This document shows positions 25,579-34,026 of a DNA stretch of 64,000 nucleotides, piece by piece. The stretch is from Spiribacter halobius (GTDB taxonomy: Bacteria > Pseudomonadota > Gammaproteobacteria > Nitrococcales > Nitrococcaceae). Where the stretch lies: assembly GCF_020883455.1 (NCBI RefSeq), contig NZ_CP086615.1:2542001-2606000 (forward strand), given 5' to 3'. The notes beneath the pieces were generated by a model. The model searched no databases. It saw only the letters and a program-made list of their open reading frames with translations, and had not been told where the DNA came from. A program made the position numbers and the translations under genes. How positions within the stretch are numbered: the first letter of the stretch is position 1; the number at the start of each line of letters is the position of its first letter.

Positions 25579-26187
25579 ATGAGCCAGCACCCCTTGGACG
25601 TGCTGCACGAGGAGCACCGCCAGCTGCGCGGGCTCCTCGCCATCCTCGAGCGCCAGCTCTTCAGCACCCACGACGGCGGCTCGCCGGATTTCGAGGTGAT
25701 GGCGGAGCTGCTGGACTACCTCGCTGATGAGCCCGAGCACCTTCACCACCGCTTCGAGGCGCGCCTGCTCGAAGCCCTGGCGCAGCGCAGGCCCGAGCTC
25801 ACCGGCCTGAGTGCCGAGCTGGGCCGCGCTCGGGGCCGCATCGCCACCGGCGGGCGCAAGCTGCAGCGCCTGGTCAGCGAGGTCATCGACGGACTGCTGG
25901 TTCCGCGGCAACGACTCGCCCGGCTCGGCCTGCGTTACGTGCGCAGCTACCAGGCGCTCATGGCGCGTGAGGAGGCAGAGGCATTCCCCGCCCTGGAACG
26001 GGACCTCCGCCCCGCCGACTGGATCGAGCTCATCACGGCCTGCCACTGGCGTTGCGGGCTCAGTTCTCCACCGCTGGACGAGCCCGGATACGACGCATTG
26101 CGGCGCCGCATTGAGCACGAAGCGGGTGGATTCTGGCCAGCCGGCACGGCGACGGACCTGCGCTGCCCGGTCTGCGACGACACCTGA
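25579..26187 (+). CDS. Hemerythrin HHE-domain protein
   Basis: This is a 202-residue protein with hemerythrin-type iron ligands: DVLHEEHRQLRGLLAILE, DEPEHLHHRFEARLLEAL and MAREEAEAFPALERDL. A C-terminal RCPVCDD could bind a metal. Di-iron hemerythrin proteins such as YtfE/RIC and relatives in NsrR regulons repair Fe-S clusters or bind NO and oxygen. It lies directly downstream of nsrR with its own palindrome and an AGGAGG ribosome site, which supports a role in nitrosative stress. Confidence 0.88.
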   Translation: MSQHPLDVLHEEHRQLRGLLAILERQLFSTHDGGSPDFEVMAELLDYLADEPEHLHHRFEARLLEALAQRRPELTGLSAELGRARGRIATGGRKLQRLVSEVIDGLLVPRQRLARLGLRYVRSYQALMAREEAEAFPALERDLRPADWIELITACHWRCGLSSPPLDEPGYDALRRRIEHEAGGFWPAGTATDLRCPVCDDT

Positions 26188-26434
26188 GCTACCGGGCCAT
26201 ACGCGCGGCACCCGCCTTCCGCCCTGCCGGCGGTAACAGCAGCGCCTACCTGCCCCTGCCCGACCAACGAGCCGACCCCGCATAACACCTGGTCCCCATA
26301 CGCAACGCGCAATCCGTGACGCGCCCCTCGTGCAACGGTACCGTACGCCGCGCAGGAAGAGGCATTTCATCGACTGCTTCGGGCGCCGGCAGGCCGCATG
26401 CCACGCCCGTGCCGCGAAAGCGGGGAGCCACATC

Positions 26435-27547
26435 GTGAGCCAGCACTGCCCATGCAACTCGGACCCACGCAGAGCGGAGGTCACGCGGGATCCGCTCGCC
26501 GCCTACGACGGCCTGCGCGCGCGCTGCCCGGTGGCAGGCAGCGGGCTGCTCGGTTGGACCCTGACGGACAACGCCGGCATCCGCGCGGTGCTGCACGACC
26601 CCGAGACCTTCAGCAACTCGGTCTCGCGGCACCTGTCGGTGCCGAACGGCATGGATCCGCCCCAGCACACGCCCTTCCGGCGCCTCGTCGAGCGCTACTT
26701 CGAGCCCGCCGAGGTGGCCGGACTGGAGCCCGAGCTCGACGGCATCGCCCGCGAGCTGGCCGAGGCTGCACGCGGCGCGGGGGATGTGGACCTCGTCAGT
26801 GCCTTCTGCGAACCCTTCGCAGTCCGCGCCCAGTGCGCCTTCCTCGGCTGGCCGCGCTCGGTGGAGGCGCGGCTTGCGGAATGAGCGCGGCGCAACGAGG
26901 CGGCTACCCGGGAGCAGGACCGCCAGGCCCTGGCCGAGATCGCCGCCGAGCTGGATGCCCTGGTGGTGGCGCTGCTCGACGAGCGCCGCGCCCTTGGGGA
27001 CGACGCACCGCCGGACCGCACGACACGGCTCCTCCATGAGCAGGTGGACGGACGGCGGCTCACGGACGCGGAGATCGTCAGCATCCTGCGCAACTGGACC
27101 ATGGGGGAGGTCGGCACCCTGGCGGCCTCCCTCGGCATCATCGGCGCCTTCCTTGCCGGACACCCGGCGGAGCAGGAACGCCTGCGCGCAGACCCGGCCG
27201 CGGTCCCCGACGCCATCGAGGAGGTCCTGCGCCTGCACGGGCCGCTGCTCGCCAACCGCCGCCGCGTCACCCGGGACACGACCATCGCCGGCCAGCCGGT
27301 CGCCGCCGGGGATCGCGTGACGCTGCTCTGGGTGCCCGCCAACCGGGATCCGGCGGCCTTCAGCGGCCCCCTCGCCTACCGCCCGGCGCGGGATCAGTCC
27401 CGCAACCTGCTCTGGGGTGAGGGCCTGCACGTCTGTCCCGGCGCGCCGCTGGACGTCGCCGGGCTGGCGCCGCAACCGCAGGCGACGCCCCAGCCTGCTG
27501 TCTATCCGGCCAGCGGCTTCGCGTCCGTCCCCCTGCGGCTGGAATGA
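26435..27547 (+). pseudogene. Cytochrome P450 gene with one in-frame TGA
   Basis: The GTG start follows GGAG. The frame shows P450 marks throughout: NGMDPPQHTPFRRLVERYF, the I-helix region NWTMGEVGTLAASLG, E-x-x-R in EEVLRLHGP, and the heme loop LLWGEGLHVCPGAPL with the cysteine ligand (Trp where most have Phe). A single TGA at 26882-26884 splits it in frame, between RLAE and ARRNEAATREQD; relatives often have Trp here (W-x-R-R-N). The C-terminus diverges after the heme loop. With only one change it is either a very recent pseudogene, a sequencing error, or a read-through case. It stands alone without a redoxin. Confidence 0.85.
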
Positions 27548-27603
27548 CGCCACCCACCGCCGCTGCGGGCGCCGGCACGCGGCGACCGCAGCGGCGGGCG
27601 GGG

Positions 27604-28017
27604 TTAGAGGTCAAAGCGCCCTGCCGCCTCCGGCTGGAACACGAGCGCCTCCACCCGGTACCGGCAGCTTCCCCCCGGAGTGGCCACGTTCAGCGTGTCG
27701 CCCACACGCGAGCCCAGCAGCGCAGCCCCCAGCGGGGCCAGCACGGAGATCGCCCCGGCGCTCGAATCCGCCGCATGCGGGAACACGAGCGTGCACTGGA
27801 ACCGCTTTCCCGTCATGACGTTGTCGAGGGCCACCGTGCTGTTCATCGTCACCACGTCGCGCGGCATGGCCAGCGGATCCGCCTGATCGCAGGTCTGGAT
27901 GCGGACCGCGAGATCGGCCACGTGATCGGCGCCGGCGGAAGGGCCGGACTGCCGGCCAAGCAGCGATTCCAGACGCTCGACGTCGAACCTGGACAACGGA
28001 GAGAAGCTTTCGGCCAT
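27604..28017 (-). CDS. rnk: Rnk/GreA C-terminal-domain protein
   Basis: This is a 137-residue protein. The N-terminal helical part (SRFDVERLESLLG) is short, and the C-terminal FKBP-like GreA/GreB domain reads NSTVALDNVMTGKRFQCTLVFP, ISVLAPLGAALLGSRVGDTL and YRVEALVFQPEAAG. Rnk proteins bind RNA polymerase near the secondary channel and modulate nucleotide-pool genes. It is convergent with the P450 gene. Confidence 0.9.
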   Translation of the reverse strand: MAESFSPLSRFDVERLESLLGRQSGPSAGADHVADLAVRIQTCDQADPLAMPRDVVTMNSTVALDNVMTGKRFQCTLVFPHAADSSAGAISVLAPLGAALLGSRVGDTLNVATPGGSCRYRVEALVFQPEAAGRFDL

Positions 28018-28599
28018 CGGACTGCCTCCCGAAAACGACCCCGGGGACGACGCCACGGATCGGGGCGTCCGGGGTGGGGGATACAACGGCAAACGCCCGG
28101 AAAGCGGGAGCCGGACGGTGTCTGTCCCGCCGCGGTCCGCAATCCGGGATCGGAGGGCCCACAATATTCGGGGCGCCCATTCACGGCAGTTCCCCGGTGG
28201 CGAGCATCGCCACGCTGCGGCGCCATTACCAATATATGGCCCCTCACTGCCGTTTTCGAGCCCCATGCTGCCCCCGACCCGGAAACCCGCGGGACCGGAC
28301 GGTCTCGTCCATCAATACCACAGATATTACTCCTCGAAATTCTTCGCTATGTTCCCCCGGGACACGGCATGCAGTTTTATTCGCAGGCATGCGGGACGGA
28401 CGGCCGCCCCAGGTCTCGGTGCTACGTGGGTTCGGAGGGAAGTGTCGGGATTGTCAGAGCAGATCGAGTCGCTCCGGCCGATCGTTGCCGCGCTCCGCGA
28501 GCTGACCCTTTGGGTAGCCATTGCCCTGGCCACCTTGTCCACCGCCGCCATTGCCACAGCACCCCTGGTTCACGCCCGGCGCGGCGCTCGACCCCGTGG
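28018..28599. other. Intergenic, no convincing gene
   Basis: Open frames exist on the plus strand, one with a single hydrophobic stretch near 28500-28560, but it overlaps the oxidoreductase relic and has no clear start. AT-rich pockets at 28200-28240 and 28320-28350 may hold promoters. I saw no palindrome of the NsrR-like type. Confidence 0.4.
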
Positions 28600-28810
28600 C
28601 GACCGCGATATCCTGGATGGCAGCCCACCCCCCGACGAGCGTGAGCGCGGGCTAATAGCAGTGCGTCTGTGCCAGCTCGACGAGAGTGAATTCGAGGGAG
28701 CGCTCGAAGCTGCGCAGAGCCGCGGCTAGACCTATGCCGGCGACCCCACCGCCGACGATGGCGACCCGATGGTGGTCCGGATGCGGGTCGATGGTGCTGC
28801 CGCTGTCCAT
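28600..28810 (-). pseudogene. Sulfide:quinone reductase-like flavoprotein, N-terminal relic
   Basis: The minus strand starts ATG at 28810 and reads HRVAIVGGGVAGIGLAAALR, the FAD-binding Rossmann motif, then FTLVELAQTHCY and a TAG at 28652. The family has T-H-Y-Y-Q-P-A-W-T-L-V-G here; after the stop the frame continues PALTLVGG, so the TAG replaces the Gln codon CAG. Similarity then fades. Only the first 60 or so residues of about 400 remain. Confidence 0.75.
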
Positions 28811-29057
28811 GTGCTCGATTGATCTAAGAATCGCGACGAACGGATCGGGAGGACAGGGACTTGCTGGGACGTGGGGCATTGACGGGGAGCAAGCGCAGCA
28901 ATCATCGCGCGAAACCGGAGAACCGCGGAACACTTCGCGCGGGCATCCGACCTTACCGATCCTATCGGGAGTATTGCTACACGGGTCAGCGTGTCGACTG
29001 ATCCCACGGGATCGCAGATACCTCCACCATTACCGCGCTTTCCGCAGGCGCCACGCC

Positions 29058-29375
29058 TCACGCGCTCAGATCCACCAGCAGGAAGCCCAGGAAGAGGATG
29101 GTGTTCAACGCCCAGGCCACCGTCAGCCAGCGGGCGAGCACGCCGTAGAGCTCCTTGTTCACATTGTCGGCCGCGGCCCACACGGCCACGACGATCCACC
29201 CGGTGTACACCAGCAGAACGGCGCCCAGCGTCGCGATAAGCGCCGCCGATGAACGACTCCAGAGCATGGCCAGCAGCGCGATCCAGAGCACGTTGCTGGG
29301 AATGACCCCATACAGCCAGAACACCCGCGCCAGGGGGGCGGTTTCGGGGATGAAGCGGGGAAAGCTGCGATCCAT
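29058..29375 (-). CDS. Small three-helix membrane protein (family copy 2)
   Basis: This is a 105-residue protein with helices VFWLYGVIPSNVLWIALLAML, ALIATLGAVLLVYTGWIVVAVW and TVAWALNTILFLGFLLVDL. Its tail is nearly identical to the relic at 17950-18030 and similar to the 8422-8745 protein. It is divergent from the TDT transporter gene and shares the palindrome at 29423-29447, 48 bases upstream of its start. The function is unknown. Confidence 0.75.
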   Translation of the reverse strand: MDRSFPRFIPETAPLARVFWLYGVIPSNVLWIALLAMLWSRSSAALIATLGAVLLVYTGWIVVAVWAAADNVNKELYGVLARWLTVAWALNTILFLGFLLVDLSA

Positions 29376-29422
29376 GACGGAGTCCTCCGTGCGCCTGCGG
29401 GCATGGCCTCGGACACACCCAT

Positions 29423-29447
29423 ATATTAGTACTAAGTTTACTAGTTA
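29423..29447. promoter_or_regulatory. NsrR-like operator between divergent membrane genes
   Basis: ATATTAGTA-CTAAGTT-TACTAGTTA, halves ATATTAGTA and, reversed, TAACTAGTA with a 7-base spacer. It lies between the 29375 start on the minus strand and the 29574 start on the plus strand and could serve both. Confidence 0.6.
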
Positions 29448-29573
29448 CCGAGCGCCCTGCCACCCTGCCGAAGGAACATGCCCAGGGGGCCGGGCTGCAT
29501 GCACTCCGGGGGAGCACCGCAGGTGGGCCTCCGGAAGCGGCGCCCCCGATGCGGGGAACGGAGAACAGAGTTC

Positions 29574-30635
29574 ATGCCGGCGTCATCACAGATCACGGCT
29601 GCGGTGCGCGATCTCTCCCCGGCCTACTTTGCCCTGGTAATGGCCACCGGGGTGATTTCCATCGCCGCGCAGATGCTCGGCTTCGGCCCGCTCGCCCACG
29701 CGCTCTTCTACCTCAACGGCCTGTTCTACGTGTTGCTGCTGATCCTGCATGGCCTGCGCCTGTGCTGGTTCCCTGGTCGCTTCGTCAGCGACCTGACCGA
29801 TCATGCACGCGGGCCAGGGTACTTCACATGGGTGGCGAGCACCGCCGTGCTCGGCAGCCAGTTCGTACTGCTGGCCGGTGCACAGAGGGTCGCCCTCGCC
29901 CTGTGGGCCCTGGCCTGCCTGCTCTGGCTCGGCATCACCTACAGCGTGTTCACGATCTTCGTCGCCAAGGAGGACAAGCCACCCCTGGAGCGGGGCATCA
30001 ATGGTGCCTGGCTGCTTGCCGTAGTGGCGACGCAGTCCATCGCGGTGCTGAGCGCCCATCTCGCGCCGCACTGGGCGCAGCCATACCGGCTCGAGCTGAA
30101 CTTTCTCGCCCTGTCCATGTGGCTATGGGGCGGAATGCTTTACATCTGGATGATCGCGCTGATCTTCTACCGGTACTACTTCTTCGCCTTCTCGCCTGGA
30201 GACCTCGCGCCGCCCTACTGGATCAGCATGGGCGCGATGGCCATATCGACCCTCGCCGGGTCGCTGCTCATCGTCAACAGCCCCGATGCCCCCTACCTCG
30301 AGTCTTTGCAGCCCTTCATCAAGGGCTTCACGGTGTTCTACTGGGCCACTGGAACGTGGTGGATACCAATGCTGCTCCTCCTGGGCATCTGGCGGCATTT
30401 CATTCGGCGGTTTCCGTTCGTCTACGACCCGCTGTACTGGGGTCTGGTGTTCCCCCTTGGCATGTACACCGCGGCCACGACGCAAATGGTGGAGGCCATG
30501 GAGCTCTCCTTTCTCCAACCGCTGCCGACGGCATGCTTCTATGTCGCGCTCGCAGCCTGGCTGGTCACGTTTTTCGGCCTGCTGCGCAGCGTCGCCCGCC
30601 GGATGCGGGCGCCGCAAGCGAATCCCTATGGATAG
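29574..30635 (+). CDS. TDT/TehA-family (SLAC1-like) transporter
   Basis: This is a 353-residue, ten-helix protein with the family start RDLSPAYFALVMATGVISIAA and later FLALSMWLWGGMLYIWMIAL, DPLYWGLVFPLGMYTAATTQM. TDT proteins (TehA, Mae1, SLAC1 relatives) move dicarboxylates, sulfite or anions. The substrate cannot be told from the sequence. It faces the small membrane protein across a shared palindrome, so I infer co-regulation with the NO-response set. Confidence 0.9.
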   Translation: MPASSQITAAVRDLSPAYFALVMATGVISIAAQMLGFGPLAHALFYLNGLFYVLLLILHGLRLCWFPGRFVSDLTDHARGPGYFTWVASTAVLGSQFVLLAGAQRVALALWALACLLWLGITYSVFTIFVAKEDKPPLERGINGAWLLAVVATQSIAVLSAHLAPHWAQPYRLELNFLALSMWLWGGMLYIWMIALIFYRYYFFAFSPGDLAPPYWISMGAMAISTLAGSLLIVNSPDAPYLESLQPFIKGFTVFYWATGTWWIPMLLLLGIWRHFIRRFPFVYDPLYWGLVFPLGMYTAATTQMVEAMELSFLQPLPTACFYVALAAWLVTFFGLLRSVARRMRAPQANPYG

Positions 30636-30668
30636 CCGCGCGTGCACAGGCGTTCCCACTCAAGCTCA

Positions 30669-30693
30669 TAACAAGTACCCACGCTAGTTGTTA
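30669..30693. promoter_or_regulatory. NsrR-like operator of the nnrS operon
   Basis: TAACAAGTA-CCCACGC-TAGTTGTTA, halves AACAAGTA and, reversed, AACAACTA with a 7-base spacer, 60 bases upstream of the 30754 start. The downstream gene includes NnrS, a classic NO-regulated gene. Confidence 0.65.
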
Positions 30694-30753
30694 TACTTTG
30701 CTCGCTGGCTCGATCCCATGGTAATCGGCTGCCCGTGCGCCGAGGGGCATCCA

Positions 30754-31032
30754 ATGGACGTCCGGCAGGAACTCGCGAGGAGTCAGGAGCTAGAGGCCGA
30801 GCGTGTCCGCTTTCTCGAGCGCACGCGCAGTCCTGGGGAGGCGCAGGCGTTCGCGCGGCGCACCCGCGGGATCTACCGCCGGGCAGTGCTCAACCGCTCG
30901 GCCCCGGCCGCCGAGCCGGTGTATCGCCTGCGCCTGATCGGCTCCTACTGCTACCTCAGACACTACCTGAATCCCGGGCCGGAAAACGGGTCCGGATCGC
31001 CGCCGCCGGCGCGCCGGGGCGGGCATGACTGA
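30754..31032 (+). CDS. Small basic protein encoded with NnrS
   Basis: This is a 92-residue, Arg-rich, mostly helical protein (QELARSQELEAERVRFLERT, FARRTRGIYRRAVLNRS, YRLRLIGSYCYLRHYLNP). The ATG at 30754 follows GAGGGG; an upstream ATG at 30688 would start inside the operator. It ends directly before the nnrS start. No family is known to me. Confidence 0.7.
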   Translation: MDVRQELARSQELEAERVRFLERTRSPGEAQAFARRTRGIYRRAVLNRSAPAAEPVYRLRLIGSYCYLRHYLNPGPENGSGSPPPARRGGHD

Positions 31033-32202
31033 ATGGGCAAGCTGACAGGCGGCTCGCGGCGGCACCCGGCCTACCCGGTGTTCTTTCCGGTCGCCGCGGC
31101 CTATGGGGCCATTGCGCTGCCGGTCTCCGTACTGGCCCTGCACGGCATGGCGCCCCTGCCCCCTCTGGCGACGCCGTGGGGGCACGCCCAGGAGCTGCTC
31201 TTCGGCTTCGGCCTCCTGGTGGCGGCCGGATTCCTGCTGAGTCGCGAGCGGCCGGCTGTGCTCGCGCTGCTGCTCGGCCTCTGGCTGCTGGCGCGCACCG
31301 CCACCCTGGTGGCTCCCGCGGGGCCCGTTGCCGCTCTCGCCGGCAGCGGCTTCGCGCTGCTCGTCGCCGCGGTGGCCGCGCCACGGTTCCTGAGCGCGGC
31401 GAAGAAGCTCCGCAACCAGGCCTTCGCCCCCATCCTGATCGCCATCAGCCTGGCCGCAACGGCCTTCCACGCCGCCGGAGCCAGCCTTGGCACACCGGCG
31501 CGCTATGCGGCCGTGCATGCCGGCGTGCTGCTATTCGCGGTGCTCATGCTTTTCATGGCGGGACGCATCATCGCGCCGGCCGCGGCCGGTGCCGCCCGGC
31601 AGGCCGGGCATCACCTGGAGGCGCGCGTGCAGCCGCGTCTGGAGGCTGCCCTGCTGCTGCTCATGGCCATCGCCCTGGTGGCCATGCTGATACCTGGCGC
31701 GAGGGTCGCGGGCGGCACCGCGCTGGTGCTCGCGGGCGTGGTCGCGGCTGTGCGCCTCGCACGCTGGCGTCTGTGGTGGAGTCGCCACCGCCCGGACCTG
31801 CTCTGCCTCGGCGCCGGCTACGCGTGGCTCGCTGTCGGCCTGCTGCTCTGGGGCGCGAGCGCCCTGCTCGGGGTACCCGGCCGCGGCGAGGCCGTGCACG
31901 CGATCACCGTCGGCGCCATGGGCACGCTCACCGTATCGGTGATGGCGCGCATCTGGCTCGTCAAGGCCGGCGCCGATCCCGCGGCGGCACCCGAACCGGT
32001 CATCGGCACGCTGCTGCTCGCAGGCGCAGCGGCGCTGCGGCTGCTGCAGCCCGGCAGCGAGCCGGCGCTACTCGCGGCCGCGGCCCTCTGGGCGCTGGCC
32101 TACCTGGTGCTGCTCGGACTTTTCCTGCGCGTTCCCCACGGTCGGAGGCGCGCGGCCCGCGCCAGCGGGGAGGCCCGAAGACGGGCGCCGGGACGTCCCT
32201 GA
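31033..32202 (+). CDS. nnrS: NnrS-family heme-copper membrane protein
   Basis: This is a 389-residue, roughly eleven-helix protein. NnrS landmarks are YPVFFPVAAAYGAIALPVSV, WGHAQELLFGFGLLVAAGFLL (His of WxHAHE-type motif), ARYAAVHAGVLLFAVLMLFMAGRIIAPAA split by residues, and HAITVGAMGTLTVSVMARIW. NnrS is linked to denitrification and to relief from iron-nitrosyl stress. It is translationally adjacent to the small basic protein (ATG right after the TGA). Confidence 0.9.
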   Translation: MGKLTGGSRRHPAYPVFFPVAAAYGAIALPVSVLALHGMAPLPPLATPWGHAQELLFGFGLLVAAGFLLSRERPAVLALLLGLWLLARTATLVAPAGPVAALAGSGFALLVAAVAAPRFLSAAKKLRNQAFAPILIAISLAATAFHAAGASLGTPARYAAVHAGVLLFAVLMLFMAGRIIAPAAAGAARQAGHHLEARVQPRLEAALLLLMAIALVAMLIPGARVAGGTALVLAGVVAAVRLARWRLWWSRHRPDLLCLGAGYAWLAVGLLLWGASALLGVPGRGEAVHAITVGAMGTLTVSVMARIWLVKAGADPAAAPEPVIGTLLLAGAAALRLLQPGSEPALLAAAALWALAYLVLLGLFLRVPHGRRRAARASGEARRRAPGRP

Positions 32203-32242
32203 TCGCGCCGTGCAGTTCGGAGGGGGCGCCGGGGAGCCGGGC

Positions 32243-32917
32243 TCACAACGGCTGGCGGATGCGGCGCACATAGGGCTTGCTCACCGCGCGCTCCCCAGGG
32301 CGATTCAACCCCCGTGTGCCCGGCGCCGGTACCGGACTGGCGAGCACGGGCTCGCCCGGCACCCAGTCGGCCGGTGTCGCCACCGGATGCCGGTCCGTGA
32401 GCTGGAGTGCGTCCAGCAGGCGCAGGACCTCGTGGAAGTTGCGCCCGCAGGCGAGCGGATAGGAGAGCATGGCGGCCACCCGGTGTCCCGGCGTGACGAT
32501 GACCACCGAGCGCCCGGCTACACGGTCCAGGGCCGGACCGCAGCCGGGAGCGCTGACGTCGGCGGCGGGCAGCATGTCGTAGGCGCGGGCGATCTCGAGC
32601 TCAGGGTCGGAGATCATCGGGAAGTTGGGGGCGATACCGTCGCTCGCGGCGATCTCGCGCGACCACTGGCGGTGGCTTGCCAGGGCATCCGCCGAGAGCG
32701 AAATCACCCGGGTGCGACGACGTTCGAACTCCGGTGCCAGGCGCGCGACAGCCGCCAGCTCGGTGGTGCAGACGGGCGTGAAATCCCCCGGGTGCGAGAA
32801 CAGCATGCCCCAGTGGTGTCCCAGCCAGTCGTGAAAGGCCAGCTCGCCCACGGTGGTCTCAGCGGTGAAGTCGGGTGTCTCGTCACCGACGCGTAACGTT
32901 GCCGCACCCAGACGCAG
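32243..32917 (-). CDS. 1-Cys peroxiredoxin (Prx6-type)
   Basis: The core reads VGDETPDFTAETTVGELAFHDW, then LFSHPGDFTPVCTTELAAVARL with the peroxidatic Cys, then ISLSADALASHRQWSREI and PMISDPELEIARAYDML. The C-terminal dimer extension (VATPADWVPGEPVL) is of the Prx6 group. The start is unclear: no ATG is in frame near TLRLGAATLRVGDE, and I place it at a CTG (32917); GTG codons lie further up near 33000. An ATG with GAAGAA in the next frame at about 32936 hints at a frameshift. The enzyme should reduce peroxides in the cytosol. Confidence 0.85.
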   Translation of the reverse strand: MRLGAATLRVGDETPDFTAETTVGELAFHDWLGHHWGMLFSHPGDFTPVCTTELAAVARLAPEFERRRTRVISLSADALASHRQWSREIAASDGIAPNFPMISDPELEIARAYDMLPAADVSAPGCGPALDRVAGRSVVIVTPGHRVAAMLSYPLACGRNFHEVLRLLDALQLTDRHPVATPADWVPGEPVLASPVPAPGTRGLNRPGERAVSKPYVRRIRQPL

Positions 32918-33088
32918 TGTTGTGGAACCATTTCTTCGCGCTCTGCAACATCCATCACGGCGGCGGCAGTTGCGCCTAGTGACCGCCACAGGCGTAGCCA
33001 CACGGGATCGGGGAACCTTTCCAGGCGACCTGCTCGATGGCGCAATCCCCCGGCTCGCCCGCGTCATTCTGGGCCCAATCCATCGGCC

Positions 33089-33111
33089 GAAACGTTATTA
33101 TAGTATTGTTT
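33089..33111. promoter_or_regulatory. Weak NsrR-like site upstream of peroxiredoxin
   Basis: GAAACGTT-ATTATAG-TATTGTTT. Only the right half (reversed AAACAATA) fits the shared motif; the left half is poor. It lies in an AT-rich patch about 170 bases upstream of the peroxiredoxin and may simply be its promoter. Confidence 0.2.
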
Positions 33112-33577
33112 TGGCTTCTTCTACCCTGCCATGCCGCACAGCGCGGAGTTTGAGCTAGGTCGTGGTCTGCGCTAAAAGCGTTGCAACTTTTGGGGCCGGA
33201 AACTGGTTCCCCGGTCAAGGCAGGACGACATGCACCACTATCGTGCGCTCCCGCAACGGGCGGACACGACCCACGGGCATCGCATCCCGATAGCAAGGTG
33301 TTCTACGATGAAACAGTCCGATGACCTAACGTCGTCATCACCTAGAACTGAGCCTGGCCTCTGTCCCCAGCCCGAGTAACCATCCCCCTCACGTGGTTGC
33401 CACCTCACGTCCACCCGCAGCCCGCTCCGCTGCCGGTCGCCTCCTTCCCTTGAACACACCAGTACTCGCTTTCGGCAACAACCAGGCGTATCGCCGCCGG
33501 ATTCGCTCTTTTGGGCCCCGACCGGCGCTTTCCGAACCGCGTTTTGACCGCCTTTTACGTACTGATGGCCGTCGTCG
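33112..33577. other. Intergenic, nothing seen
   Basis: About 465 bases between the peroxiredoxin promoter and the left intron relic. No supported gene; it marks the left border of the accessory island. Confidence 0.4.
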
Positions 33578-33878
33578 ATAGAGTCGGGATGTGGCGCGGT
33601 GGCTTTAGGTCCGTCTGATCTGTTGCGGCACCTTTCGTTCCGGCGGTGCCTAAAGGGGCCGCGCCGTGCCTCCGTTTCCACATCCCGCTCATCGAACCGG
33701 ACGTGCGCCTCTACTGCATCCCGCTCTCGGACGAGACTTCACGCCTTCACCCACGGCTCGCCGCGTCCAAGCTGCATCAGCCGCACGAACCTGAAGTACC
33801 CGTAGTGGTGCGAGAGGGGATAGCTCTCGCCCCGGCGTCGCCTAACCTTGTGCTTATGGCGCAGCCACCGGCGTAACT
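33578..33878 (-). repeat. Decayed 3' end of group II intron (left copy)
   Basis: This stretch aligns closely with 38936-39236, the 3' end of the complete group II intron, in the same orientation. It includes the terminal AGTCGGG region, domain VI, a mutated domain V at about 33694-33726 (its paired stems no longer match), and the last 45 codons of the reverse transcriptase frame. The catalytic RNA should be dead. Confidence 0.9.
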
Positions 33879-34026
33879 TGGTTGGCTCCAGCGCGCACTC
33901 GAGCGGGCGCAGCAGCGTGAATGGCAGGACCACCCGCCCGTACTGGGATTGCTTGAGATCACCGCGCAGCAAGTCCGCGACGGACCAGATGAAGGCGACC
34001 CTCTGGGAGTGGTTCTCGGTGTTCAA
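33739..34026 (-). pseudogene. hsdM N-terminal stub fused to intron RT C-terminus
   Basis: This is a 95-residue open frame. Residues 1-50 ([36 protein letters not shown]) are the start of a type I restriction-modification methyltransferase subunit HsdM. Residues 51-95 ([20 protein letters not shown] to GRGEPWVKA) are the end of the neighbouring group II intron reverse transcriptase. The join is in frame at about 33880. The start is TTG at 34026. No hsdS or hsdR is nearby. I read it as a recombination scar, with no active methylase or RT. Confidence 0.85.

Noticed and set aside
26882-26884. TGA read as tryptophan (recoding) because both the P450 and TetR frames have TGA at Trp positions
   Set aside because: Many intact genes here use TGA as their stop with overlapping starts (ATGA), and the other relics carry TAG and frameshifts, so ordinary decay explains it better.
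28433-28729. Possible single-helix membrane protein on the plus strand
   Set aside because: No good start, and it overlaps the flavoprotein relic read on the other strand.
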